Below, piece by piece: positions 17,952 through 27,808 of a DNA stretch of 64,000 nt. How positions within the stretch are numbered: position 1 is the first letter of the stretch; every line of letters begins with the position of its first letter. The stretch covers positions 1 through 64,000 of the forward strand of contig JABWBP010000024.1 in assembly GCA_013360445.1 (NCBI GenBank), read 5' to 3'. Source of the DNA: Calditrichaceae bacterium. Lineage in GTDB: Bacteria; Calditrichota; Calditrichia; RBG-13-44-9; J075. Under the pieces are notes generated by a model, which saw only the letters and a list, made by a program, of their open reading frames with translations, ran no database searches and was not told the DNA's origin. The position numbers and the translations under genes are program-made.

Positions 17952-20900
17952 TTACCTCAACTCGCTTCTCAGAATTTCTAAAAAGAACCTTACCTCCATG
18001 ATAAAGATAGGCTCAATAACCCGCTGCCCTTCTTCTAATGACTGCGCTTTGATAAAAGTGGACAGAATTTCATCCCGGATTAACCTCTGATTTTGTTCGG
18101 TCAATTTTATTTTGGCATCTTCCGTAAACAAGCCAAACCGGATACCAAAGAAGTTGAAAATTTCGATAAACCGTTGGAGTCTATCCAGGGACGTAGATTT
18201 AAACGTCGTTTTAGAGTTATTGTCAAATAGGTCTCTACCGGAGAAAGCTTCCATATATTGAATTTTTTTATCTGCCAATTCAATATTTTCACCACAGATA
18301 ATCCCAACGGCTCCCTCTCCTCGATGGCTTTCAGACATTCCATATATATCTTCCATACTGGTTGTTAGCTGGTCCGCCCCGTCGCCATGGGTTCCCAACG
18401 GCATTACCACTAATCCACCGGAAACTTCACTCTTATGCCCCGGCGATTGCAACTGGCCAAGGCTCTTAGCATTTACTTCCACATCCTTAAGGCAATTGAA
18501 GAACATCGCATTGAGCATTTTTGAGGCGATGCCGTCTTTGTCGTATTTCCCGAAATCAATCCAGTTAATGAACTTGGCCGCATTGCCTCCCCAGTGCAAC
18601 TTTATTTCGTCGGTTGCAATTCTGTGCAGAAGGCCGGTTTGCTTTTCTAAACTTCCGCCGATAACCCGATCGGTGGCGGCGGTCAGCATGGCAGTATAGA
18701 AAGAAATCGCGCAGAACTCGAACGCCAGCATTTTGCGCAGCCATTGAATGTCGCTTTTGTTGGCATGATTCAGCAGCATCTCCTGAATCCGGGTTTCTTC
18801 ATTCTTCAAAATGACGTTCAAGCGGGCGGCAAAAAACGAGGGCTCGTTTTTCTTCTCATCTAAAGCAATAACGCCCTGTTTAGAGAACAGGTGTTCACGA
18901 ACCCGTTCATTTTTTTGAAACAACTGAGCAATTTGCCGTCCTGCTAACAGTACGGAGGTATCGGCAACTATTTTATAATCATACCAGATACTAACATCGG
19001 TAGTGCCTCCTCCTATATCCAGGCAAATGGCGGCAATCGGAATGTTGGCCCTGTCTTTAGGATTCTCGATCGTTTTTTCATTTCCAAAATAATGGCCGGC
19101 GGCAATACCTTCAATTTCATAGACCGGCTTGCTCCAACTCAATTTCCCTTGATCTTCCGGGCCTCGATGGATACTTATTACAGATTCATTGTCTTCTAGC
19201 ATCTTTTTTAACGTTCGTTCCCAATCACCTTTAAAAACGGAAATGTTGGTTGGAGTAAATGCCTTGGGATAAGAACAAACGATCTCCACTTTTGCAATTC
19301 GATGGCGCACAACGTCAATCAGCAGCAGAAACATGAGGCTTTCCAGAAAATAGATGGTCTTCTTTTCAGCTTCAGTATCCCATTTGATATCTGAATATAC
19401 ATTGTAGGGAGTTTTGTAGTCTGTTGGGAAATAAATAAAATAGTCCAACAACAAATTGTCTTTTTTGGCAAGGGTAAAAATTCTTAGAATTGTAGGTGTA
19501 GGTAAGGAAACTATATCATCAGGAATAAAGGCAGCAGCCAATAACTTTTTCCGGGCAGCGTTTTCGCTGGCGGTAATTCGGCGAAGTTGATTTTGCAGAT
19601 CGAAAAGCCACTGTTCCGCTTTTTCCGCCGCGCTGCTTTGCCGGAAAACGTTGGTATTGGAGGTGCCAAAATCTATCCCAATCTTCCAGGATTGATCCGG
19701 ATCTCTTGGTTCTGGCGGCCGGGGGATCAGAATAAGCCCGAATATCTCCTGGTTGTTTTTGGCATTGGATATTTCGATACCTTCCGGGAAGGCATTGTCG
19801 CTGCTGACCTCGGAAATCTCCACAATCTGCTTTCCTTCTCCGGAAATGATCTCCTGAACCCGCTGAGCGATCTGGGGGTTGGGATTATCCACCACCGGAT
19901 AAATGTGGATGCGATCCGCCAGATCATGGAATAGATAATAGCGCCGCCAGTTTTTATCCAGATAATTGGGGAAAATCTCCAGCGCCGGAACGTCTATCTC
20001 GGAAATGCCGTGCTCACCGCTGCCGATATCTTTGGTTTTATAAAATCGTTCCACTTTTTCTTCCAGGCCGGAAGCGATTGGCAGGGTAAAAGAGAAGCGC
20101 ACCCCGCCCGGCTCCTCTTTGAACTTCGGTTTCAGATGTTCTTTGATGTTTTCCGGGGAAAAGAAGCTCAAAAGCTCCTTTTTGAAGGGCAACAGGTATT
20201 TTTTTCCAAAATTGTACTCCGACTCGCCGTCCATCAACAAACTGCCCTGCTTTCCCTTGAGCAAGGTGTCGGTCAAAAAGTATTTTTCCGGGCGAATCCA
20301 GATCGCCTGCTGAAGCCCGATATTCTCCTTATCGATCATCGTTCCGGAGGGAGCTTGAAAATATTTATCCAGGCATTTTTGTACATCGCCTCCCAAATCT
20401 TTCAAGCGCAGATTTTCCCAGATTTTAATGTTCTTTCCCAACAGGTTCGCCGTAATCACCACTACTTCCTTATATTCGCTGCGATTCCTACCCAGGGTCA
20501 ATGCCAGCGCCATGTCGGAGTGGTAAATCTTTTCCCCTGCTTCTACTTTCTGGAGAGGATATAACAGATTGAAATAAACCCGTTGTTTTTCCAGAATACT
20601 CCGGGTCTTCTCTGTCAGGGTTTCCAATGGTTCCGATGATACCGCTACGTCCCTGGAATCAATATCCTGCCCTTCTTCCAGCCCGAGTTCGTTACGAAGG
20701 TCTTTTAACCATTCCTCTATCAAATCCTGGAGCACCAGAACAACTTTCTGGTCAGGGTTAGACTCTCTACCATCCAGAATCCTTTTCAAATTTTTTTGGA
20801 GATTGCACACCCATTCCCCCACTGCTTCCTGATCTTCCGGATGTTCCGGCTCCCGCAAGTAGCCGTATTCATCTTTCAGAATCAGGTCTTTTTTCATCAA

Positions 20901-21404
20901 CCGCTCCCGGTAATCAGTAGCGGTATAGACTAACGTCGTGGGTGAAAATGCCCCAATGGGGATTTTGTCATAGCGAATCATTAGAATGGTTGTCCAGCTA
21001 TAATTGCGATCCTCCTCCAACTGAACCGGGGCGGGAGCAAGATTTTTTAAGGCGGTTGAGAAAATATCATCTCCCAATTCTATCGGGACAATTTCAATAG
21101 GGTAATTTTTTAGTTTAGCGAGAGCAAAAAGGCTTAGCAGTCCCCGCCATTCTTGCACGATCCTTGGCCGGAGTGGATGAGGATTTTTGGCGGATGGTTT
21201 CAGGGCGGTCTGGAACATCAAGGCCCTGGCCCAGATATCGGGAACGGAGCTGATACCACGGGCTTTTTCCGCTTCGGCAATGGTAATCCCATCGCTGATC
21301 GACAAAATGATCGCATGGGTGTTCTTTTCCCAAAGCCCGGTTTGCTTGGGAACGGGAACGTTGGCGTCTTTATCCAATTGGGGCAGGTATAAATGCTTGG
21401 ACAT
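17952..21404 (-). CDS. Giant protein with C-terminal actin/Hsp70-like ATPase domain (possibly SrfB-like)
   Basis: 1150 residues from ATG 21404 ([17 protein letters not shown]), chosen because GAGGAAG lies just upstream; the frame is open to 21497 without a ribosome-binding site. Residues 1-570 match nothing I recognise. From about residue 573 an actin-like ATPase begins: phosphate-1 [15 protein letters not shown] (about 573-587) and phosphate-2 [18 protein letters not shown] (about 792-809), with a glycine-rich [14 protein letters not shown] near residue 1000. Overall size and design recall the SrfB family of putative virulence factors (about 1000 residues), but I cannot confirm homology. It lies between the tubulin-like and Hsp70 genes, so two actin-fold ATPases and one tubulin-fold GTPase would be made together. 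Confidence 0.82.
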   Translation of the reverse strand: MSKHLYLPQLDKDANVPVPKQTGLWEKNTHAIILSISDGITIAEAEKARGISSVPDIWARALMFQTALKPSAKNPHPLRPRIVQEWRGLLSLFALAKLKNYPIEIVPIELGDDIFSTALKNLAPAPVQLEEDRNYSWTTILMIRYDKIPIGAFSPTTLVYTATDYRERLMKKDLILKDEYGYLREPEHPEDQEAVGEWVCNLQKNLKRILDGRESNPDQKVVLVLQDLIEEWLKDLRNELGLEEGQDIDSRDVAVSSEPLETLTEKTRSILEKQRVYFNLLYPLQKVEAGEKIYHSDMALALTLGRNRSEYKEVVVITANLLGKNIKIWENLRLKDLGGDVQKCLDKYFQAPSGTMIDKENIGLQQAIWIRPEKYFLTDTLLKGKQGSLLMDGESEYNFGKKYLLPFKKELLSFFSPENIKEHLKPKFKEEPGGVRFSFTLPIASGLEEKVERFYKTKDIGSGEHGISEIDVPALEIFPNYLDKNWRRYYLFHDLADRIHIYPVVDNPNPQIAQRVQEIISGEGKQIVEISEVSSDNAFPEGIEISNAKNNQEIFGLILIPRPPEPRDPDQSWKIGIDFGTSNTNVFRQSSAAEKAEQWLFDLQNQLRRITASENAARKKLLAAAFIPDDIVSLPTPTILRIFTLAKKDNLLLDYFIYFPTDYKTPYNVYSDIKWDTEAEKKTIYFLESLMFLLLIDVVRHRIAKVEIVCSYPKAFTPTNISVFKGDWERTLKKMLEDNESVISIHRGPEDQGKLSWSKPVYEIEGIAAGHYFGNEKTIENPKDRANIPIAAICLDIGGGTTDVSIWYDYKIVADTSVLLAGRQIAQLFQKNERVREHLFSKQGVIALDEKKNEPSFFAARLNVILKNEETRIQEMLLNHANKSDIQWLRKMLAFEFCAISFYTAMLTAATDRVIGGSLEKQTGLLHRIATDEIKLHWGGNAAKFINWIDFGKYDKDGIASKMLNAMFFNCLKDVEVNAKSLGQLQSPGHKSEVSGGLVVMPLGTHGDGADQLTTSMEDIYGMSESHRGEGAVGIICGENIELADKKIQYMEAFSGRDLFDNNSKTTFKSTSLDRLQRFIEIFNFFGIRFGLFTEDAKIKLTEQNQRLIRDEILSTFIKAQSLEEGQRVIEPIFIMEVRFFLEILRSELR

Positions 21405-21540
21405 AGCTTCCTCATCGAACCTTGTTATTATTGAACCTGTAGTGCTAGTTCTACCAACGGACACTCGATCTAACCGCGAATTGACGCGAATAAACACTAA
21501 TTTCGGCCGGTCTTGATCCTATAGTTATTCGCGCTACAGG

Positions 21541-23094
21541 TTATTGAATGTGATAATTATGAGCGCAGAACTTCATTGCCGCTTCATAGAAAATATTGAT
21601 GTATTTATTCGCAGCAGAGAGGGTTTTTTCATCCGTAATGTTTACGGAATTCAGGAATCGATTGATAAAAACGTAAAAATCTTCTTTCTTCGATTTTTCC
21701 TTCAGAAAATCCCCCAGGTTATCCTTCTTCTTATTATAGTCTATCAAATTGATTTCTTTTCCGATCTGGATTGATCCTTCACAAATTTTACTCTTGCTAA
21801 TCAAACGAACCTTGTCGCTGTTGTCATCCATGGAACAAAGCCAGGCCAAATAGTAGTGCTTCAGAAATTTTTCAAAATTCTCTAACTGGGTTTTATTCTC
21901 CCCCCAGCGGGGATTCTTAACCCGCTCCTTCTCTTTGTTTTCATCAAATCGAAAATGTTCTCGGTACCAGGTATCGTTAATATCTTTGTGAGGCTTATCC
22001 AATGTATCTTTCCCATAAGTGCAAAAAGTGTAAGCAAAGGCGGACATAGTTACTAATCTAGCTTTGAAATCGATTTGCCGTTGCCGGATTTCCTGTTCAT
22101 TGCGGGAAACCGGCAATGATTCCCAGGTCACACTATCATCGTCCCGGCAGGCAATATAGTATAGTTTTTCCGGGTCGCCTTCAAGGGGCGGTTGTTCAAA
22201 GAAGTCCGTTGCGGCCAACGCGGTAACCAGTTCGATATAGTGGGGTTGATTTTCCTGCGACATGCTTCCCACGCTAAATTTACCGATCTTTTGATTCAGG
22301 GAATCGCCGATAAAGTATAACTGGTCAAAGCCAAGCTGTTTTTCATTGTAGTATTGCAGAGCGGCTTTTGTGGCAATCGGAAAATCGTAGTGGGTGACGT
22401 ACATCTTTTCATCCGTCTCATCTTCTCTTTCGATGCTGAAATAAGGCAACACCAATGCCCCGCCTAACAACACCCGGCTTTTGCCTGCGCCGATTGTAGC
22501 CTTATCGTTATATTTGATGAGTCTTTGAGAACCAATGGTTGGCACCCCTGCGGCCCCGGTTCCGCCAAAAACCGAACCGGCTAAAAAAACTCTTACATCA
22601 TTCTGCTTCTGCGTGATAATATCATCCCAGAGAACGGTCCACGGTTCTTCATCCTGCGGGGGATCGGACATAACCACCGAACCGATGGAAGGATGGCCGC
22701 GGAATCCCTCATTCAAAATAGTATTTAATTCGACTTCGGAAAATAGCACCGAAGCAAAATCTTCCAACTCTTTGGTCATGGTTTTCAAATTGATGTAGTA
22801 CGAGAGAGTGGTATTCTTATCTTTGAAAATTTTCCAGACCAGGGTTTCCGGAATTTTAATGTTGGTTTTAAAAAGCTGCTTTTCCGCGGCCTTAGAAGGA
22901 TTGAAACTTTGCCGGCATAGATTATAAAGCGTAATGAGAGTCTTTGTGCGGGTTAAATTCCCGTTGCTTTCGTCTGGGTCGATGAGAAATATGGATAAAT
23001 TCTCCGGCCCATAGCCCGCCGCGCACAAGTGAACCATCGCTTCCACGACCCGCGCGCCGGTGCCGCCGATTCCGACTAACACGTTATACGCCAT
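21541..23094 (-). CDS. Tubulin/FtsZ-superfamily-like GTPase
   Basis: 517 residues. The N-terminus VLVGIGGTGARVVEAMVHL matches the first glycine loop of the tubulin-like family. LAGSVFGGTGAAGVPTIGSQ (about residues 168-187) carries the GGTG core of the tubulin signature GGGTGSG. An acidic FLIDPDESNGNLTRT follows the first loop. Size exceeds FtsZ (about 380 residues); the extra C-terminal part is charged and helical. AAGGAGAAGGAA precedes ATG 23094. Such FtsZ-like families have been predicted from gene context to work in membrane remodelling. Here it follows two lipoproteins and a 4-TM protein and precedes two actin-fold ATPases. It could polymerise, or act as a GTP switch. GTPase activity is inferred. 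Confidence 0.82.
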   Translation of the reverse strand: MAYNVLVGIGGTGARVVEAMVHLCAAGYGPENLSIFLIDPDESNGNLTRTKTLITLYNLCRQSFNPSKAAEKQLFKTNIKIPETLVWKIFKDKNTTLSYYINLKTMTKELEDFASVLFSEVELNTILNEGFRGHPSIGSVVMSDPPQDEEPWTVLWDDIITQKQNDVRVFLAGSVFGGTGAAGVPTIGSQRLIKYNDKATIGAGKSRVLLGGALVLPYFSIEREDETDEKMYVTHYDFPIATKAALQYYNEKQLGFDQLYFIGDSLNQKIGKFSVGSMSQENQPHYIELVTALAATDFFEQPPLEGDPEKLYYIACRDDDSVTWESLPVSRNEQEIRQRQIDFKARLVTMSAFAYTFCTYGKDTLDKPHKDINDTWYREHFRFDENKEKERVKNPRWGENKTQLENFEKFLKHYYLAWLCSMDDNSDKVRLISKSKICEGSIQIGKEINLIDYNKKKDNLGDFLKEKSKKEDFYVFINRFLNSVNITDEKTLSAANKYINIFYEAAMKFCAHNYHIQ

Positions 23095-23110
23095 TTCCTT
23101 CTCCTGACTT

Positions 23111-23572
23111 TTATTTTTTCAAAGGAACTAAATACTTAACTGCCCGGGGCGACATCAAAAAAGTGCACAACCAATAAAAAATATAAGTATGGAGCGAAAG
23201 GGCAGCAAAAATAATTAAATAATCAATGATTGCAATACCTTCGTCAAGGAAGATAATAACTTTAGCGAATAAGGCTACTATCGCTACAATAATCAGGATC
23301 ACAAACAGTTGATACCACACTCGCCGGGCCTGCTCCAAATCGCCCGCCGTAGAATCTTTGCTGCCGTAAACATACCAGTAATAGGTTAAAAGAAGACTGA
23401 TAACCCCTACCGCCGTGATGGCAATGCGGTACCAGAAAAGGAAATCTTCAATGGCTAAGGTAGCCAGTGACACCGTATCGCTCAAATGGCCGGCCAGTAC
23501 CAGGCCGGTAATCACCCAAAAGAAACAGGCAATAGCAAATGTAATTAGGTAATTCATCGGGCTTTTGTTCAT
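23111..23572 (-). CDS. Small integral membrane protein with four TM segments
   Basis: 153 residues with four hydrophobic stretches: FAIACFFWVITGLVLAG, IAITAVGVISLLLTYYW, FVILIIVAIVALFAKVI and IIFAALSLHTYIFYWL, connected by short loops. The loop between the second and third is charged (KDSTAGDLEQARR). A GGAG ribosome-binding site precedes ATG 23572. It is inside the operon, 16 bases before the tubulin-like gene, so it may be a membrane anchor for the GTPase. I recognise no named family. Confidence 0.8.
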   Translation of the reverse strand: MNKSPMNYLITFAIACFFWVITGLVLAGHLSDTVSLATLAIEDFLFWYRIAITAVGVISLLLTYYWYVYGSKDSTAGDLEQARRVWYQLFVILIIVAIVALFAKVIIFLDEGIAIIDYLIIFAALSLHTYIFYWLCTFLMSPRAVKYLVPLKK

Positions 23573-23613
23573 GGTCGCACTCCATTCGGTTTATGCTCAT
23601 CCGTTGGGATACT

Positions 23614-24951
23614 TTATAATTTTCTTATCGTGATATACATTTTAGCGATTTTGGGCTGATAAATCGCCAGGTTGGCCCGAAGCAGGTCATTTATAAATTT
23701 TCCCAGGTTGAGGGTTTTATAAGAATCATTCTTCGCCGAAGGATTAGGTGAAGAAAAATCCTTTACCCATTGTGGCACTAACAATCCATCGATAGAAGCG
23801 CACTGCAAATATACCAGATAAGAATAATTTCCCGGAGGCTCTGCCAACTTCAGGCCCAGCCCTGCTTTCAACCTTCCGTCTTCCCGGTTGATACTATTTA
23901 GGGTGATATCATCTGATAAAATGCTATCCGAAGAAACATCCTTCTGCCCGGGCAGGGAGGATTTCTTATAAACCACCAGTTCAATATCTTCTGTCCGAAA
24001 ATCCGGCGTTCGGGCATTGCGTTCAAAAGTTATCTCTGCATCCCAGGCTCCCTCATTGTTTCCTTTTTTCATATCAAACTTGAACAGCATCTCCTGCCTT
24101 AGTTTTATTTCAAATGCCTGTTCTTGTTTTGATTTTGATCGAGTATTGAGCCCCCTGGACTCACGGGATTTGGTTAATCGCATATCCACTTTATTCAGAA
24201 GATATCGTGATAACACCAAAAAATTTTCTTCCTTTACAAACGGTTGGGATTTCAGATTATTAAAAAGCTGCTCGATATTGAGCGGATCCCCAAATATCAG
24301 AGCATAGAAGGGTCTATACGTATCCGCGTTTTCCCCCGTAGATTTGAGCTTATAAGGAACCACGCCAGGGCCGACGTCATACACCCAGCCGTCGAATTCG
24401 CTTTTGATTCCCAGGATTGCGACTTGAATCCCCCGCTTAAAGCATCTTTCTTTAATTTGCTGGACAATAGAATTGATGTCGCCTTCGGTTTGGAAAAGAT
24501 CCGTAATCACCACGCTTAACCGGGAGCTGTCGGTTTGGTTGATGACCTGGTCGATATTGGTTTTTTCAAATATGCCCGGCTCAAGATAAAAATATTCAGC
24601 ATTTGAAGTTCTAAAGACCTGGCGATCTATCTCCTTAATTTTAGTGCCAAACTTAAAAAATCGTATATCCGCAGATTTCCAACCCACGCCTACGGTAGTT
24701 TCTAACTCCTCCAAAAACTTATTGTAAATGCTTTGAGTGTTTTTGGCAAAACCGGACATGGATTTGGTAGCATCAATATAGAGGTCGATATGAATCGAAT
24801 CGGATCGCCCTCTCTCCGGCCTGATTACTTCCCGGATAGAATAATTCCAGGTAATTTCAGGCGCTTTTTTGCCGCATCCTGAATACATGAAAATAAAGGT
24901 CACCGCTACCAACCCCAGAACTTTAAAATCCGTAAGATTTTTTTTCTTCAT
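23614..24951 (-). CDS. Lipoprotein with von Willebrand factor A-like domain
   Basis: 445 residues from ATG 24951, preceded by AAAGGTGA; an in-frame GTG lies nine bases earlier. The signal peptide ends in the lipobox MYSGC (Cys about residue 27). The next segment IHIDLYIDATKSMSGFAKN (about 52-70) has a DxTxS MIDAS-like metal site, and SSRLSVVITDLFQTEGD (about 141-157) carries the later Asp typical of vWA domains. After about residue 240 there is a beta-rich region without recognised family. vWA domains bind protein ligands through a divalent metal. In this operon it would lie at a membrane, facing the periplasm, and could engage the TonB/SH3 protein or the other lipoprotein. Confidence 0.78.
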   Translation of the reverse strand: MKKKNLTDFKVLGLVAVTFIFMYSGCGKKAPEITWNYSIREVIRPERGRSDSIHIDLYIDATKSMSGFAKNTQSIYNKFLEELETTVGVGWKSADIRFFKFGTKIKEIDRQVFRTSNAEYFYLEPGIFEKTNIDQVINQTDSSRLSVVITDLFQTEGDINSIVQQIKERCFKRGIQVAILGIKSEFDGWVYDVGPGVVPYKLKSTGENADTYRPFYALIFGDPLNIEQLFNNLKSQPFVKEENFLVLSRYLLNKVDMRLTKSRESRGLNTRSKSKQEQAFEIKLRQEMLFKFDMKKGNNEGAWDAEITFERNARTPDFRTEDIELVVYKKSSLPGQKDVSSDSILSDDITLNSINREDGRLKAGLGLKLAEPPGNYSYLVYLQCASIDGLLVPQWVKDFSSPNPSAKNDSYKTLNLGKFINDLLRANLAIYQPKIAKMYITIRKL

Positions 24952-24996
24952 TAGTATCACCTTTAATATTGCAACACTATTGAGCGATATTGAATG

Positions 24997-25941
24997 TTAT
25001 CTCAAATCTGCTGATCTCATAATCAGAGTAATTGATAAAATATCCTTATCCCGCTTGACAGAGAGGGTTTTAAAAGATTCCATTGCCTCTCTTTCAGAAA
25101 AGGATAAATTTTTTTGAGGTACTAGGGCCGTTAAGCCCTTTAAAAGGTTAATCGTGCCAGCAATGTTGGCGGCGGTTTCCTCATTCCTCATTATGCCCAT
25201 CAACTCTACCGGATAGGCATTCTGCTTATGAAAGATCGAAAAACCAATCCCTCTGGCAAAGCCAACGGCATCCAGAAGCTTCGCCAGCGGGCTGAGGCCG
25301 GCCAAATCGAGTAAAGAAGAGGATATATTCAACGCCGCATTCCCTATATCCTGAAAATTCTGCGGAAAAGCTACCACCATCGATACCGGGGCACGTTTAT
25401 TATAAGTGTTCCTGAACAGTCTGTTAAAAGGCTCTATTTCCGCCAATCCCGGCTGCAAATTCAGTTTCGCGTCGATGGTTTGTTCTACAGTACTCTTCGA
25501 TCCCAACAAAATGGAACGGGGAGAACGGATGGGCGCTATACAAAAATCACTTCCCGGCTGTTGGTAAACCAGATGTTTCCGATATTGTAGCTGCTGCCAC
25601 TGTTTTGCAGACAGGTATTTTATCAGATCGTTTGTCTTAAAGGAACCGCTGATAATGATTCCCTCAGTTTGGCTGTTTTCGTGAAGATTGCTGAAAACGA
25701 TTACTTGCTCTATGGTAGCGCTGTTGATATGTAAACTGTCCAAAGTCTGTTTCAATTGGTTGCCATTGACAATCCGCATCAATTTTTCATCCGTGGCTGC
25801 CTGTGGCCAATCAATTATTAATACAGCTACTGCTTGCCCGGGAATCCATTGCAGGGGGACTTTTAGCTTAGAGGAAGAAGGTTGGCAACTAACCAATAAT
25901 AATAACAATATAAAAAGCTTGATACGCTTTTTCTGTCCCAT
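24997..25941 (-). CDS. Lipoprotein of unknown function, first gene of the actin/tubulin operon
   Basis: About 314 residues from ATG 25941 (MGQKKRIKLFILLLLLVSC); an in-frame ATG six bases upstream and the open frame to 25974 are alternatives. The signal peptide ends in the lipobox LLVSC, so the protein is predicted to be lipidated. The mature part is a mixed alpha/beta sequence with no cysteine cluster or catalytic motif I recognise; it has some similarity in style to periplasmic DUF3352-like proteins (repeated SILLGSKSTVEQTID-type segments), but I do not claim membership. It is followed after 45 bases by the vWA lipoprotein gene. Confidence 0.7.
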   Translation of the reverse strand: MGQKKRIKLFILLLLLVSCQPSSSKLKVPLQWIPGQAVAVLIIDWPQAATDEKLMRIVNGNQLKQTLDSLHINSATIEQVIVFSNLHENSQTEGIIISGSFKTNDLIKYLSAKQWQQLQYRKHLVYQQPGSDFCIAPIRSPRSILLGSKSTVEQTIDAKLNLQPGLAEIEPFNRLFRNTYNKRAPVSMVVAFPQNFQDIGNAALNISSSLLDLAGLSPLAKLLDAVGFARGIGFSIFHKQNAYPVELMGIMRNEETAANIAGTINLLKGLTALVPQKNLSFSEREAMESFKTLSVKRDKDILSITLIMRSADLR

Positions 25942-26443
25942 AAGCATTCCCACAAACACCCCAATTACATCCAAAAGAATAAGCAGTTCAGAACGGAATT
26001 TCCTTGAAAACCTTTGCTTAGAACTAAAAACAAGCCGAAAAATAGAGATTAGAAATATTCGATTTTAAAGTTTATTTTGATTTTGTATAATTTAAAGGCA
26101 AGCCACTTTTTTAATCAAAGATCAAAGAGATATTGCATCTCTCTTACGCTATCAAGCAGCCAACTCCTGTTTGACAATGAAATTTGAAAAGAATATAGAG
26201 AGAAAACACAAATTCGGCAATACCTTTATCAATTTTTTTCTACACCCAAAAGCCATTAATTACCCATCCACACATCATATAATTACCCATTCCCCCCAAA
26301 ATATTGAAAAAAAAAACATTTTCTTCCCCCTAAAGCTCCCCCCGCCTCCTGACGAAATACCAGATAATCTACCCTGCAAAGCCGTTTCGCAGGGCGGAAT
26401 TGAGCGCGATTTAACCGGTTATTTCTCCAAGGGAGGTTTAGTT
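25942..26443. other. Divergent intergenic region, AT-rich
   Basis: This 502-base gap lies between the minus-strand operon and the HU gene. It must hold the operon promoter. I see an isolated TATAAT on the plus strand at about 26085 without a good -35 box, and A-runs around 26300-26330. The frame of HU is open upstream to 26171 but that extension has low complexity and no ribosome-binding site. No other gene is supported. Confidence 0.4.
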
Positions 26444-26827
26444 ATGCCCGTCCCCTTTATCGCCATCGAAAAAACCAACCCCCGCAACCCCGGCGAGCCT
26501 CGCAAATATTACGCCCACGCCAAAAGCAACGGGGCGGTGGATTTGCGCACCCTGGCCAATCAAATTGCGGCGATATCTACCCTGAGCACCCCCGACGTGC
26601 TGGCCGCGCTGGAGGCCCTGCTGCTGGTCATCCCCCAACACCTCGCCGAGGGAATGATCGTTCGCTTAGGCGAATTGGGCAGCTTCAGCCTGAGCGTTCA
26701 AAGCGTGGCGTCGGATAGCCGGGAGGAAGTGAGCGCCCGGAATATCACTTCCAACCGCCTTAGATTCCGCCCCGGGAAATTGCTAAGGGAAAAATTGGGC
26801 AAGGTGAGCTACGAAAAAAAGGAATGA
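26444..26827 (+). CDS. HU/IHF-family DNA-binding protein (Bacteroidetes-type)
   Basis: 127 residues from ATG 26444, chosen because GGGAGGT lies 6-7 bases before it. It begins MPVPFIAIEKTNPRNPGEPR and has the features of the TIGR01201-like HU subgroup: YYAHAKSNGAVDLRTLANQI (helical dimer core follows), GMIVRLGELGSFSLSVQS (the HU G-x-GxF strand), and ARNITSNRLRFRPGKLLREKL, which corresponds to the DNA-contacting arm and C-terminal helix. It is expected to bind and bend DNA non-specifically in the nucleoid. It may be expressed divergently from the 12.3-25.9 kb operon; co-regulation is not shown. Confidence 0.87.
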   Translation: MPVPFIAIEKTNPRNPGEPRKYYAHAKSNGAVDLRTLANQIAAISTLSTPDVLAALEALLLVIPQHLAEGMIVRLGELGSFSLSVQSVASDSREEVSARNITSNRLRFRPGKLLREKLGKVSYEKKE

Positions 26828-26918
26828 TCCCCCAACCAGGCGCCTGGGATTTATGAAATCAGCGCTCTTTCCCCGGAAAAAAGCCGCCGGTTGGGGAATA
26901 GATGCGCTGCATTCGCCC

Positions 26919-26980
26919 AAAACCCCATGGGCTTTTATTCAAAACCCCATGGGGTTTTTCTCAAAAGGCCATGGGGTTTT
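26919..26980. repeat. Three tandem CCCCATGGGG palindromes
   Basis: Three copies of AAAACCCCATGGGGTTTT spaced 22 bases apart (26919-26935 with one change, 26941-26958 perfect, 26963-26980 with two changes). Each unit is itself a palindrome, so every unit can make a hairpin, or bind a dimeric protein. They lie about 92 bases downstream of the HU stop. Confidence 0.85.
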
Positions 26981-27215
26981 CAGAAACTGCTCTCGGTAAT
27001 TTTCGGAAAGCCGCCAATTCTTATCTGGTTTTGTTTGCCTCTCGATAAACCGGCAGTGAGGAAACAAGAGTCTTCTGCAACGCCGGGACGTGTTGCGAAT
27101 TAGCAAGTGCTCTAACACTTGCAAAAGGATTTGCCTTCTAATACTATCCTGGGTAAACTTCCTCATAAATATTAGCGATCTGTTTGAGGAACGGATATGC
27201 CCGATGGAGTGAAAA

Positions 27216-27587
27216 ATGCCAGAGGCCAAAATCAATTATGATGCGGAAGGAGACGTGCTCTACGTTTCCTTCGCCCGGAGCGAGCACGTTACCGGGGTGG
27301 AATTGGGGGATAATATTTTGCTGCGTTTAGATACCGGCAAGTCTTCGGGGACGCCGCCCAAAGCCATTGGGTTAACTTTCATCAGTTTTGCGCGGATGAG
27401 AGAGGCGCATCGCGATAAACCTTTTATGGTGCCATTAGCGAATTTGCGCAATCTCCCGCAAGAACTGTGGGATGCCGTCCTAACGGTAATTACCACCCCG
27501 CCGGTCAGTGATTTTTTGGCAATCGGGTTATCGCTCTCTCCCCAGGTCCCCCCTCTACCGGAGCAAGCAGACGCATATACTGTTTAA
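27216..27587 (+). CDS. DUF2283-family small protein
   Basis: 123 residues from ATG 27216, preceded by GATGGAG. The N-terminal INYDAEGDVLYVSFARSEHV is the typical start of DUF2283 proteins, followed by LGDNILLRLDTG and a later GLTFISF strand. The family is small and uncharacterised and often lies near toxin-antitoxin or prophage genes. The Pro-rich C-terminus (PQVPPLPEQADAYTV) is not part of the usual domain. No partner gene is adjacent here. Confidence 0.75.
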   Translation: MPEAKINYDAEGDVLYVSFARSEHVTGVELGDNILLRLDTGKSSGTPPKAIGLTFISFARMREAHRDKPFMVPLANLRNLPQELWDAVLTVITTPPVSDFLAIGLSLSPQVPPLPEQADAYTV

Positions 27588-27771
27588 GTAGGTGTTTGAA
27601 AATTCAGTTCAGTACCTCAAAATCGTTCCAATGGCACACGGATAACACGGATGACGCGGATTTACGCAGACTTTTTTAGCAATATTCTTTAATTTATCTG
27701 CGAATATCCGCGTCATCCGTGTTCTATCTTTTAGCAGTAAACGAGTGAACGAGAGTTTTCAAACACCCACT
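27587..27771. repeat. Nested inverted repeats downstream of DUF2283 gene
   Basis: Outer arms AGTAGGTGTTTGAAAA (27587-27602) and a 15/16 complement at 27756-27771; inner arms AACACGGATGACGCGGAT (27644-27661) and a perfect complement at 27706-27723. The inner word (CACGGATGACGCGGAT) is a different word family from other palindromes in the window. Confidence 0.85.
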
Positions 27772-27808
27772 AAGTTCGGCAGTTTCACAGAGCAACGCAC
27801 TTCCCCCC

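Noticed and set aside
26171-26443. N-terminal extension of the HU protein
   Set aside because: The 91 extra residues are low-complexity and lack a ribosome-binding site, whereas GGGAGGT precedes ATG 26444 and the HU family begins there.
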